Source of the DNA: Costus lasius
Lineage: Eukaryota > Streptophyta > Magnoliopsida > Zingiberales > Costaceae
Assembly (NCBI GenBank): GCA_027563935.2
Contig: CM050452.1
Location: forward strand, 31,566,850 to 31,630,849
Reading direction: 5' to 3'
Length of the DNA: 64,000 bases
Under the pieces are notes generated by a model that saw nothing but the letters and a program-made list of their open reading frames with translations, searched no databases and had not been told where the DNA came from. Shown in pieces: positions 54,332 through 64,000 of this stretch (position 1 is the stretch's first letter; each line of letters begins with the position of its first letter). Position numbers and translations under genes: made by a program.

Positions 54332-57021
54332 TAAGAGCAAGGACAACTGATGTTTAGTCAGTTCCAATGTCTCTAGTATGACCCATTTAGCTTCCGCTGC
54401 GCCAGAGGCTGGATCAGTGGGTTTTTCCAGATTGCTATCTGTGTTTATTTTAACAAATTTGATCATCATCCTTATCCATGATCTCTAAGATCAGATGATA
54501 TGCTGCAGTACATACTTGAGCATTAAGTTCCTTCTCTCATGCTATGGTCCCAGTAAGAACGATACTGGACCATCAAGCACTATGAACTAGATCAAGTTCA
54601 AATGAATGAAGCTGCCTCCTTGGCTGCCACAAAGAGCTGCAATGTACTCAGCCTTATTTGTAGAAATTTTGCCACTTTGGTTTGCATAATGCTCTTTCAG
54701 CATACAATCACCATAACAAGGCAAAGCGCAAATCCTGGCTGTGATCAATAGTCACTAGACTGGAACGAAGTGTCAGTGTATCCCAGTACACAAAATTCTT
54801 TCCTGTCTATCATAGACTAGACTCCAATCCTTTATACTTCCCAAGTATATGTATAAGGATTGCTTTCACAGCTATCTAGTGTTAAACACTAAGATATGAT
54901 TGAAACTTGCTGGCTATGCTCCAAGCATTTGCCAGAAATGGTCTTCAAAACATGATCCATCCTACATACAATGTATCAGGACTTTGGACCCATGTTAATA
55001 CTCTCCAGCTGTGCCACAACATCTTTGAGAGACTTAGACCATATCTTCCTGGAAGGTATCAATATTTGGAATCATCCAATATAATCCTCTCCAGAAACTC
55101 TTGGATGAACATAGATTGACTAAAGGGCAATGACTTTCTTGGATCTCTATAGATCCTCATGCCTAGGATGTAGGCATCATTCCCTAGATCATTCTTCTCG
55201 AAATACATATCAAACCTTTTCTTCACCATGTGAAGAGCTGAGATGTTATTCCTCGTGAGGAGAATATCATCAATCATCTAGACAAGAAATATTATTAATA
55301 AGGTGCTCCCACTGATCTTCTTGTAAACACAGGCTTTTTCAACCATGCTTGCATAACATCATGCATATCTATATTGCCTTGATATGAAAACCTTATGGCT
55401 ATTTCCTTATAGATATCTTTTCAGATGTCCTTGCAAGAAAAGCAGTTATCATAACAAGATGCCATAATTGATTATGCAATTGCAACAAACAGATCCCTAA
55501 TGGACTTAAAGCTCAGCTATTGGTGAAAATTTCATTATTATCCACCCAGTGGATTTGCCTGAAATTTCTGTTCACTAGCCTGCCTTTCAAGGTAACAATG
55601 TTACCTTCCATGTCTATCTTCCAAGACGATTTATTTTACAGCCTGTGGGAATTACCCCTTTGGCAGCTTATCCAAGTCCTAGACTTGATTAGCAGACATG
55701 GAGTCCATTATGGTTCTCATGGCCCTTGACCATTTCTTGGAATCTGGTCCACCGAACGCTTCTATTTCCTTATAAGTCTTAGGTTCATGCTTGATGAAAA
55801 ATTCGTCATGCCCAGCATATCGAATTGATCTAGACTTACGTTATTCCTGTGTTACTTGAACCTCAGGTTGACTTTCAACCTGTATGTGAGATTTTGCTCT
55901 CAATCTGTGTCTAATTATATTGTGGTTGATTCTGGACCTTGTCCAAATCAGATCTACTCCCATTGGCTTATTTCAAGAGAAATACTTTCTCAAGAGAGAC
56001 AGCAGTTTGAGCAACAAAAATTTTGTTCTCCTTAGGATAGAATTAGCACTCTATAGTGCACCACAAACACATACTTTTTGAATCACTGCACATTACATTC
56101 CCAATTCCATTGAAGAAATGGGATATTTGCAGTTCTCAACTCAAAAGCTAACTTAGACATTTTCTTATGGAGCAGCAGTACATCTATTTGCATGGCATCA
56201 TAGTATATTTGCATGACTACTCAAAGATGGAACCACATCCAATGTGTTCCTTTTCTTTCTTTGAAATTCACCACACAGTGGTGAGCTAAGAAGGCTGTGA
56301 GATAACTCCACACTTCTTAGGACAGTCATCAAATTCTCCACTTAATCATCTTGATCCAATCAAGGTGCTTTGATAGATCCTTCTCTTTGACTCAATACTT
56401 CATTTGTGAACTTCTTGGAATTTTCCAAAGTTCTTGGGTTGCGTAAGGCATACCCACACTCAATGAAGTATATATAACTCCTCTTAGTGCTAGTTTACAT
56501 GGGTCCACTCACATTGCTGTGTAATAGATCCAACAAGCCACTACATCTTCTACCCTTTACGGTGAAGGTAGCATCTGTCACATTGTTCCTTTGAACTAGG
56601 CTCACATGTATCATAATCCTGAAAGGATAATGATCCCAATAGTCCATAGACTTTCGGATGTGACCATTGTTCTATGGTTCAAGAGACAATGCTATAAGAG
56701 GAAGTTTATTGAATCATTAGATCTGATCTTGTGTCACATATAGAACCACAAACTATTGTCAATTGTATCATTTCAATAGAACATCTCAGATTAAAGAAAA
56801 ATATCATTTATTATTTCAAACTGAAGTCCTTTCCAAAAGGAATGATGTTCTAATACATAAGCTGATACAATAATAGCAAAGTTCTATATAAAGTCTTCAA
56901 GGCAGTGAGATGATATCAACAGCAGCATCCAATGCTCCGTCCCTGACCCGAGAGTCAATCCCATCAAGCCTCTTCGTCCTACTTCTTTTGAGCTCCTGCA
57001 CATGTAAAACATATGTGAGCC
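54332..57021 (-). pseudogene. Copia-D protease-integrase-RT-RNase H remnant
   Basis: Read on the minus strand from 57021 downward. The protease is visible only as a shifted MGTGY...GSHM remnant. The integrase shows an ECGVISQPS-like copy of the ECGIISQLTPP region near 56300. RT shows MIDDILL (for YVDDILI), GNDAYILGMRIYRDPRKSL and SQSMFIQEFLERI at 55277-55059. The RNase H end shows INTDSNLEKPTDPASGAAE at 54450-54380. Stops and shifts are frequent; no catalytic domain is intact. Confidence 0.75.
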
Positions 57022-57585
57022 TCACATACGGTACCCAGTACCCATGAATAAGAAGTAGACAAAAGACCTCGGTAACACAATACCTGAAGCGGATGGATTA
57101 CATCCCTTCTTCTTTGCCATGCTCTTCTTGGCCATCAATCCTCTTCGAAATACCCATGCATTCCCAGTCTTCCGATGTATTAGCTTCGAAGATACAGAAC
57201 CATGGTCTTTCTCGGATTCAGGCACACATTCTGAAGATCCAACAGAACTCTCCTGATCATTGTCTATAGAGCATGGTGTGAAGAGACCTTTGAGATGTAT
57301 GATTAGATCATAGATCCCCATCTCATCACATTCAACCTTGACCTCTGGGGTCATGCACTCTAAGACAAGAGCAGTGTACTGTTCGTTATCTTCACAATGT
57401 TCAAGATAGACATTCCACTCCCAGTCATTAGTGAAATACACACTGGGCTGGGATGGAGGTCTTTCAAGAAGATGCACCTTATTTTCTTGTTCCAGTATCT
57501 TGGACAAAGTCTTGAACCATTTTGTCCAATTTGTCCCATCCAGTTTATGTTTATAAAGTTTCAATCTTAGATCAGGAGATGCCTT
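57022..57585 (-). pseudogene. Copia-D gag (start codon lost)
   Basis: Open for about 188 codons on the minus strand. It opens ASPDLRLKLYKHKLDGTNWT and continues with KWFKTLSKILEQENKVHLLE and YTALVLECMTPEV, matching Copia-B Gag in order (LNFSDWFGHLKIVLKAERKL; VACLMLASMTP). The codon before ASP is AAG (57583-57585) where an ATG is expected, so the start seems to have mutated. It is shorter than Copia-B Gag and ends without a zinc knuckle, probably after a shift. Confidence 0.7.
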
Positions 57586-59075
57586 CTACAATAAGCAAAT
57601 AAGTAAAATAAGTGCTATGATAAAGCATTTAACAAGGACTTTAAATTAAATGCTATGCTCCCACTACTTCCAAAACAAGTTGAGAACTCTCTAACTCAAC
57701 ATGGAAATAAGTGAGTAGGATCCTAATTTCACATGAGGTCTCCGCGACTCACGAGGGTGAGTTGAGATGCACAGAGAGTCCCATGCTTCCTTAGGTAGGC
57801 ATGCCAGCCAATTGTGCCGCGCACAATTCCTCTTAGTTAAGACAGACTAGGCGCCCTGTGTCCAGCGAGGGCTGGATACAACACAGAACCCTATCCTCTC
57901 AACAGCTGCCTCTAGTGATTCATCATGTCAGTGACATATGAAAAACTAGTCAAGTCTGGTCCTAACCGTTATGCCCAGGGCCAACGAATTTCCTTGCGAA
58001 GGCACGCCCAGGTTAAAACTGGACTGGGGAAATCATTGTCATCACACACCTCCTAAAGATAAGTGAGTGTGTCCCACGAGGGTGGGAAACAGTTCACAAC
58101 ATCACCGATCGATAGTTTGATGAGGGCTACGCGTTAGAAGGCTATTGACTTGATATTTTAATGAGAGTTTTGCATGTTTGTTTTATTCTTTTCTAGCATG
58201 CATCTTTCCTATGGTTATGGCAGCAAGGAAAAACATCACAGGCATGCTATGGACAAAATAATAAACCATCACAGGCATGCCAATTTTGGTCGATATGGTC
58301 ATAGCCCTTTTCATACACATAACTTGTCACGAGCCATGTGACATGTTATTGTGCATCCAAGGGTTGCGAGTCCCTGAAGCAAATCAGCCTATGCCAGAAG
58401 CCGAAAGCATGTGTCCTTCCTTCAATCGCAAGTCCATCACCACGCTTCCAAAGCTGGCGCCACTTCTGACTCCAATTGAAGAAGGCTCCTTGTTGTCTTT
58501 GATGAACCTTAACCTATCTCATGTAAACAATTCTACATCTATTCTAAGGAAAGATGAAATTTTACATCAAGAAAGGGGGAGAACCACACGCAGGTGGTAG
58601 AAAGATTTTACAAGCATTCATCAGAGGTGGAAACATGCTTCCACATCACAACACAGGAGGGCACTCGCTATGACCATATCAACCCAATCAAGTGGCGCAT
58701 GTAAAATTTGAAAATCCAGAAAAATCAAATTTTAGCACCTTATGCGCCAATATCATCCAAGGCATTCTCTTAACCAATTCCATGCCAAAATTTAGATCAA
58801 GTTCGATGATGATTTCATAGACCCTATCGGCTGGCAGTTTTGTCAGATCAAGAGACCCGGCCAGTCCGAAGACACAATGCCTGTCCTACTTGACAAAACT
58901 TACGTGCGCCTTTGGTCTTAAATCAAGCATAAACACAATCCAAGTTTCGGCCATAGAGTTGAGAAGAGAAGATTGGATGAAAATGCTTTCTACGTGAAAC
59001 GCGCATGGATAGAAGAAAAATTTTCAAAAATTTTTTTCACACAAGCAAACGTACACCTTGTGTTTCTCGCAAGTA
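57586..59075 (-). other. Copia-D untranslated leader (1.5 kb)
   Basis: No coding sequence. Minus-strand blocks GCCTTCTAACGCGTAGCC, CTCTCTGTGCATCT and GCGGAGACCTCATGTGAAAT match the Copia-B leader in order. Between them lie four hairpins: 58072-58087, 57856-57886, 57810-57828 and 57747-57762. The part nearer the primer site (58150-59075) shows nothing I can name. Confidence 0.7.
57747..58087 (-). other. Four leader hairpins of Copia-D
   Basis: In transcription order on the minus strand: TCCCAC-CCTC-GTGGGA (58087-58072), TCCAGC-CCTC-GCTGGA inside an outer CTGTG/CACAG stem with a TTGTA bulge (57886-57856), AATTGTGC-GCG-GCACAATT (57828-57810) and ACTCAC-CCTC-GTGAGT (57762-57747). Three of the four have a perfect 6-pair stem and the same CCTC loop. 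Confidence 0.65.
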
Positions 59076-59087
59076 GCTCTGATACCA
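59076..59087 (-). promoter_or_regulatory. Primer-binding site, initiator-Met tRNA (Copia-D)
   Basis: The minus strand reads TGGTATCAGAGC, one base from the LTR edge at 59089. Confidence 0.92.
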
Positions 59088-59088
59088 C

Positions 59089-59388
59089 TGTTAGGGAATG
59101 TCGGGTGTAATTTTGAAATTTTGCAGTCCCAGGATGCAGCGGAAGAAGTATTACACCCGAAAAACATTCCTTTCCCAAGGATCCTTGTGAGTGAGAGAAC
59201 ACAAGGAAGTGTTAGGGTTAGTATCTTTATTGCTTGTTTAGATGTCGAAGCCATGTTGAAGGCGCCCAGGTGTTCGCCCTCTACAAGTATCCACATGTCG
59301 ACTCCTTGATCGTTGCTCCCTTCCACGCTCGGTGCTAGCCTCGGGAAGAGAATCAAGCCTTCATTTCCACTTTCGCCACCTTCAAGAG
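59089..59388 (-). repeat. 5' LTR of Copia-D, first 300 bases
   Basis: Matches 52085-52384 with about 11 differences, then is cut at AAGAG (59384-59388) by Copia-E. The uninterrupted sequence is at 52380-52395. Confidence 0.9.
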
Positions 59389-61063
59389 TGCAGGAGTCCC
59401 CTTCGAGGGGGAGCGAGAAAACCCTAATGGCGCATGTGTTACATCGCAGCGGAAATAGGGGTTTTAGGGATCATTATGCATGATATATATTCAACTATGA
59501 AAAACGATTACGAGTGCCAATAAGATTCATACCATCGCCATCTATGGATGAAGTATTGGAAGCAAGGAGCGAAAGGGATCCTCTCCCTAGTCGACGCACA
59601 CACGATGAAGAATGGCCTCTCCTTGTCGTCTTTGTGCTAGCAAAGCTTCAAGGGTCCTTTGCGCATGGAGGGGATAAGATCCTTGGGCTTGTCGAAGAAG
59701 AAGTTTCTCTACCCTCGTCGAGAGAGTTTTTCACACGAGAAGGAAGGAGACTTCGTTCAAGAGTGATGATCGCCAATAGAGTAAACACGTTGTAATGAAC
59801 GTGGGCGTTGCTATCCAAAAATAGTAACCCATTACTCACTTCGGTTATGCGTTCACATGAAGTGAACCGCAATTCCTTCTCTTCGATTATTTGAACCAAG
59901 CGCTCATTACATGAGCTGGTTCAAGTGACTTTGGTCTAAGACCAAATCGGCCCAAGCAATGGTCGATCTTATTGAACCACAAGGTTCAAGATCACCGTTG
60001 ATCTCTTGATGCTCTAGATCTCACTGATCTAGCATCATAACTCTCGATCGAAGCTTACCGATCTAAAGCCCTAATCAATCAAACATGATCAGACCAGATC
60101 TCACTCGCAATCAGAGCTTAACACCCCTTTAAACTGAACTAAACAATTCAGTCCACACGATCTGACTTAAAGAAGCCATATCATCAAATTGTGCGACCCT
60201 AAGGGTTTCCTTTAAATGTCGGTAACGATAACTCACGTTATCACGACCAGTGAGGGGTATCTAGCAACACATCACTGTCTCCCGATATAAAGGAAAGAGT
60301 CTTCCAAGACTTCACCCAAACCACAGCACAAGTGTGAATCCAATTCACTAGGCATGCATACTTCCTTTGCCACTTGATGTTCTTATTGGACAAGCCTGTC
60401 AAGCTTGTAACTCCAATATGATGAGCATGATTAGATCAGATGAACACTGTCACCTGGGTATGGCCATACACTCTCTCAATCATCTCATCCAGGGGGCCCT
60501 TATAGAACATCACACTCCTTAAACAAGGAGACGGCAATCCTATGTCTATCACTAGTGTCCTAACCTGACTCAAGCTCACCATCCAAGATAGTCTATAATC
60601 ATTATGTTTCAAATGATATTGAACTACCTCAAAACAATGACAATCATCATTTAGAAAACACAAGTGATCTCAAGTCAGAGGAAATGTGCCACTTGTCGCA
60701 ATCAAGGAATATTCACATTGTGACAAACAATTGAACATCCTAGTAGGGTCTGTCCAGTACATCCCATGTACCCATGAGTCTACATCTTATTCCATGCTCG
60801 AAGCATCCTATAAGATTAGAACACATATTAGTCTTAACCATATCAAGGCTGTCTCATGTTCACCAAGATATATCGACTAAGGACATAATAGCATGTCAGC
60901 CCAGCTGAACAGCTTTGAGACATTATTCAGAGGAACATATATTGCAGCAGACAATGTAGCTAACTGAATAACAACCATGCCTTTATAAACTTAAGAGTTT
61001 ATTACATGATACAGATACATTCCCACAGGCCTCAAACATTAGCCTTAAGGGCATACCCCAACA
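59389..61063 (-). repeat. 3' LTR of Copia-E (1675 bp)
   Basis: The minus strand starts TGTTGGGGTATGCCC and ends GACTCCTGCA. It is close to the LTRs of Copia-A and Copia-B. The terminal segment has GTCCCCTTCGAGGGGGAGCG-like sequence in reverse, shared with Copia-A. Confidence 0.92.
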
Positions 61064-61078
61064 ATCTCCCACTTGCAC
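61064..61078 (-). promoter_or_regulatory. Polypurine tract of Copia-E
   Basis: The minus strand reads GTGCAAGTGGGAGAT, directly before the LTR and five bases after the pol stop. Confidence 0.87.
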
Positions 61079-61083
61079 TTAAT

Positions 61084-64000
61084 CTAATGGTTGAGAAATC
61101 TCAAACCCATATTATTACAGTGCTTCTCATGCTTCTGCTGCGCCAGAGGCTTGGTAAGCGGGTCTGCCAGATTGTCATCTGTATGAACCTTGCATACTTT
61201 GATCTCGCCACGATCAATGATCTCCCTGATCAAATGAAACCGTCTCTGTATGTGCTTGGACTTCTGGTGCGACCGTGGTTCCTTTGCTTGTGCGATTGCT
61301 CCAGTGTTATCACAAAAGATAACCAAAGGATCTGCACTCGAAGGAACGACACCAAGTTCTCTCACGAACTTACGAATCCACACTGCCTCCTTGGATGCTT
61401 CCGAGGCTGCAACATACTCGGCTTCTGTTGTGGAATCAGCAACAGTTGACTGTTTGAAACTTTTCCACACCACTGCTCCTCCATTCAAGCTAAAAACATA
61501 GCCTGATTGCGATCGGAAATCATCCTGGTCAGACTGGAACGAAGCGTCAGTATATCCTTCAATACTGAGTTCTTCCTGACCACCATATATCAAGAACATA
61601 TCTTTGGTCCTCCGCAGATATTTTAAAACGTTCTTGACTGCAATCCAGTGCGCCATACCTGGATTACTCTGGTAACGACTGGTCACGCTTAACCCGTAAG
61701 CGACGTCTGGGCGAGTACACAACATCGCATACATAATGGAACCAATAGCCGAAGCATAAGGCGTATTGTCCATTTCATCTTTCTCAGTCTGTGTTTGTGG
61801 ACACTGACTCTTCGAAAGACTCAGACCATGTCTGACTGGAAGATATCCTCGTTTAGAATTCTCTAAATGAAATCTCTCCAGGACCTTATCGATGTAAGTA
61901 CTCTGGCACAGCCCGAGAAGCCTCTTAGATCTATCCCTGTAGATCTTCACACCTAACACATAGGCTGCTTCTCCTAAATCTTTCATCTGGAAACATTTCC
62001 TCAGCCATGCCTTAACAGCATGCATTTCAGGAATGTCGTTTCCAATGATCAAGATGTCATCGACGTAGAGGACTAGGAAAGTAATCACGCTCCCACTAAA
62101 CCTCTTATAAACACACGGGTCATCCTCGTTCTTGATGAAACCAAAATCAGTGACTGATTCATCAAAACGAATATTCCAGCTTCTTGATGCTTGTTTAAGT
62201 CCATAAATGGACTTCTTTAACTTGCATATCTTATGACGATCCGCTGGATTAGTGAAACCCTCAGGTTGTGTCATATACACATCCTCATCCAGATTTCCAT
62301 TAAGGAAAGCTATTTTCACATCCATTTGCCAGATCTCATAATCGTAATATGCAGCTATCGCAAAAAGAATCCGAATAGACTTAAACATGGCAACAGGTGA
62401 GAAAGTTTCATCATAATCTATCCCGTAGATTTGTTTGAAACCTTTCGCAACTAGCCTGCCTTTATAGGTAACCACGTTACCATCCATGTCAATCTTCTTC
62501 TTGAAGATCCATTTACAGCCTATAGGGATTATTCCCGGAGGCGGATCAACCAAATCCCAGACTTGGTTATCTGACATGGAGTCCATCTCGGCGCGCATAT
62601 CCTCAAGCCATCTCGCTGACTCCGGTCCACTGACCGCATCCGCATAAGTAAGGGGTTCATCATTATCAATGATGTAGACTCCGTCATAGCGCTCAGGCTG
62701 TCGACGGATCCTACCCGATCTTCGCGGTTCCCGTGATATCTGAGCCTCAGGTTGTTCAATAACCTGTTCTACCAGCTCAGGCTCATCCAACTGTGCTTGG
62801 TCACTTTGTCCTTCTTCTGGACTCTCATCCAGCTTTATTTCTCTCCCACTGGCCTCTTGCAGAAGAAACTCCTTCTCAAGAAATATGGCCGTCCGAGCAA
62901 CAAAAACCTTGTTCTCCTTGGGATCGAAGAAATAATAACCCTTAGTTTCCTTAGGGTAACCGACAAAGATACATTTGTCAGATCTGCTCTCTAGTTTCCC
63001 AGAGGCGAGCTTTTTGACATAAGCCTCGCAGCCCCAGATCCTGATAAATGTCAAGCTCGGCTGTTTCCCATACCATAACTCATATGGCGTCTTAGAAACT
63101 GCCTTGGATGGCACTCGGTTTAGTACCTTTGCAGCTGTTTCCAGTGCAAAACCCCAAAAGGAGTATGGAAGAGTAGCCTGACTCATCATAGAACGAACCA
63201 TATCTAGTAATGTTCTATTTCTCCTTTCGGACACACCATTCCATTGCGGTGTTCCTGGTGGAGTGAGCTGTGAGATAATCCCACACTCTTTTAGATAGTC
63301 AGTAAACGCATGACTTAGGTATTCACCACCTCGATCTGAGCGAAGTGTTTTGATATTACGGCCTAGCTGATTTTGTACTTCATTCTTGAACTCTTTGAAC
63401 TTGTCAAAAGATTCACTCTTATGTCTCATCAGATAGACATACCCATATCTACTGAAATCATCAGTAAAGGTAATGAAGTACTGATAGCCACCTCTGGCAT
63501 GTTTACTAAATGGCCCACACACATCACTGTGTATAAGGTCAAGTAAACCTGAAGCCCTTTGACCTTTGTGAGGAAAAGGTGACTTCGTCATTTTACCCAT
63601 TAAACAAGCCTTGCATGTATCAATCTCCTTGTAGGAGAATGATCCCAGCAGTCCATGATGATGCAACCGCTTAATGCGTTTCTCGTTAATATGGCCTAAA
63701 CGACTATGCCATAGCAAGGTGCTGTCATCAGCATACTTGGCTTTCTTAATATCAATTTGTTGTATCGAACATTCCATGTCCAACATGTATAACCCATTGT
63801 TAATTGAACCAGTTGCATAAACAATATTATCTAAAGACAAAATACACTTTGAAATATTGCATTCAAAGGAAAATCCCTTCCTGACAAGAGCAGGAATGGA
63901 GATAATATTTTTAGTTATACTGGGAACAAAGTAACAACTGTTTAGTTCCAATACAATTCCAGATGGTAAAGAAATGAAGTAGTCTCCTACAGCAACAGCA
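61084..64000 (-). CDS. Copia-E Pol polyprotein, C-terminal ~971 residues, intact (N-terminus outside window)
   Basis: Open from the window edge to the stop at 61084-61086; it matches Copia-B residues 323 to 1293. In order: protease end (FISLPSGIVLELNSCYFVP), integrase zinc motif (WHSRLGHINEKR ... CKACLMGK), integrase core with HSDVCGPFS, LRSDRGGEYLS and NGVSERRNR (D, D-35-E), RT with GCKWIFKKK, QMDVKIAFLNG, YVDDILIIGND, and RNase H with GYTDASFQSD, TTEAEYVA and the end NMGLRFLNH. Both Copia-B stop positions are Gln here. One oddity is Ile for Thr after the first RT catalytic Asp (DVKIAFL against DVKTAFL). Gag and the protease active site are beyond the window, so full competence cannot be judged. 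Confidence 0.93.
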   Translation of the reverse strand, partial: AVAVGDYFISLPSGIVLELNSCYFVPSITKNIISIPALVRKGFSFECNISKCILSLDNIVYATGSINNGLYMLDMECSIQQIDIKKAKYADDSTLLWHSRLGHINEKRIKRLHHHGLLGSFSYKEIDTCKACLMGKMTKSPFPHKGQRASGLLDLIHSDVCGPFSKHARGGYQYFITFTDDFSRYGYVYLMRHKSESFDKFKEFKNEVQNQLGRNIKTLRSDRGGEYLSHAFTDYLKECGIISQLTPPGTPQWNGVSERRNRTLLDMVRSMMSQATLPYSFWGFALETAAKVLNRVPSKAVSKTPYELWYGKQPSLTFIRIWGCEAYVKKLASGKLESRSDKCIFVGYPKETKGYYFFDPKENKVFVARTAIFLEKEFLLQEASGREIKLDESPEEGQSDQAQLDEPELVEQVIEQPEAQISREPRRSGRIRRQPERYDGVYIIDNDEPLTYADAVSGPESARWLEDMRAEMDSMSDNQVWDLVDPPPGIIPIGCKWIFKKKIDMDGNVVTYKGRLVAKGFKQIYGIDYDETFSPVAMFKSIRILFAIAAYYDYEIWQMDVKIAFLNGNLDEDVYMTQPEGFTNPADRHKICKLKKSIYGLKQASRSWNIRFDESVTDFGFIKNEDDPCVYKRFSGSVITFLVLYVDDILIIGNDIPEMHAVKAWLRKCFQMKDLGEAAYVLGVKIYRDRSKRLLGLCQSTYIDKVLERFHLENSKRGYLPVRHGLSLSKSQCPQTQTEKDEMDNTPYASAIGSIMYAMLCTRPDVAYGLSVTSRYQSNPGMAHWIAVKNVLKYLRRTKDMFLIYGGQEELSIEGYTDASFQSDQDDFRSQSGYVFSLNGGAVVWKSFKQSTVADSTTEAEYVAASEASKEAVWIRKFVRELGVVPSSADPLVIFCDNTGAIAQAKEPRSHQKSKHIQRRFHLIREIIDRGEIKVCKVHTDDNLADPLTKPLAQQKHEKHCNNMGLRFLNH

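Larger units (their letters stand above)
52085..59388 (-). mobile_element. Copia-D: decayed Ty1/copia element, minus strand
   Basis: On the minus strand: 5' LTR (from 59089, cut by Copia-E at 59388), initiator-Met primer site (59076-59087), 1.5-kb leader, gag (57585-57022), eroded protease/integrase/RT/RNase H, polypurine tract, and 3' LTR (54316-52085). The first 300 bases of the two LTRs differ by roughly 11 positions, so it is clearly older than Copia-B. It belongs to a different family from A, B and E by LTR sequence but shares leader architecture with Copia-B. Confidence 0.88.
59389..64000 (-). mobile_element. Copia-E: 3' LTR and open pol of a minus-strand Copia (continues past the window)
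   Basis: 3' LTR 59389-61063, polypurine tract 61064-61078 and an uninterrupted pol from 64000 down to 61084. The sequence is very close to Copia-B, so it is the same family. Insertion inside the Copia-D LTR at AAGAG. The gag end and 5' LTR are outside the window. The intact frame suggests a recently active, possibly autonomous copy. Confidence 0.93.

Overview
This window looks like intergenic, repeat-rich DNA from a flowering-plant nuclear genome. Every recognisable coding stretch belongs to a plant LTR retrotransposon: Ty1/copia elements primed by initiator-Met tRNA, Ty3/gypsy Athila-like elements primed by Asp tRNA, and a chromodomain-bearing gypsy (Tekay/Del-like) element. I see no ordinary host gene, rRNA or CRISPR array, and I cannot name the species.

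Layout, as a nest of insertions. (1) 1-1955 is the 5' end of a minus-strand Copia (Copia-A), inserted in a plus-strand Copia LTR remnant (1956-2539), which itself sits in the pol of a chromovirus-like gypsy element (Tekay-T, plus strand). (2) Tekay-T pol resumes at 2540-3264 and is split at the RNase H end by a complete Athila-like element, Athila-1 (3265-22876, target duplication GGTAG). Athila-1 is in turn split by a complete Copia, Copia-B (11650-20743, target duplication CATAC). (3) Tekay-T integrase and chromodomain follow at 22877-24456, then its 3' LTR (24505-43796). That LTR is interrupted by a solo LTR (25203-27882, duplication GCGGG) and by a large Athila complex (about 28631-43388). 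(4) The complex holds a minus-strand Athila 3' end (Athila-2) containing another solo LTR (32684-34156, duplication CTAAG), followed by a three-LTR array (Athila-3) with one open 428-codon frame that is not a normal pol. (5) 43797-45243 is unassigned DNA with a possible Copia 5' end. (6) Athila-4 (45244-52084) has gag and protease remains but no RT or integrase; a minus-strand solo LTR (48989-51063, duplication CGGAG) interrupts it. (7) A decayed minus-strand Copia-D (52085-59388) is interrupted by a minus-strand Copia-E (59389 to the window end). Copia-E carries the only uninterrupted pol frame and could be the autonomous partner of Copia-B.

Functionally there is no cellular pathway here: the genes are Gag, protease, reverse transcriptase, RNase H and integrase. 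The most unusual signals are non-coding. First, the long leaders of Copia-B and Copia-D contain hairpins in the same order whose stems co-vary, with a loop sequence shared within each element; they are candidate RNA packaging or translation signals. Second, Athila LTRs and the region just after pol carry arrays of near-perfect palindromes (TACGGCACTGCCGTA type in one lineage, CACGGCCGTG type in another). Third, Athila-3 keeps an open frame that joins a Gag-type zinc knuckle to a long acidic tail.
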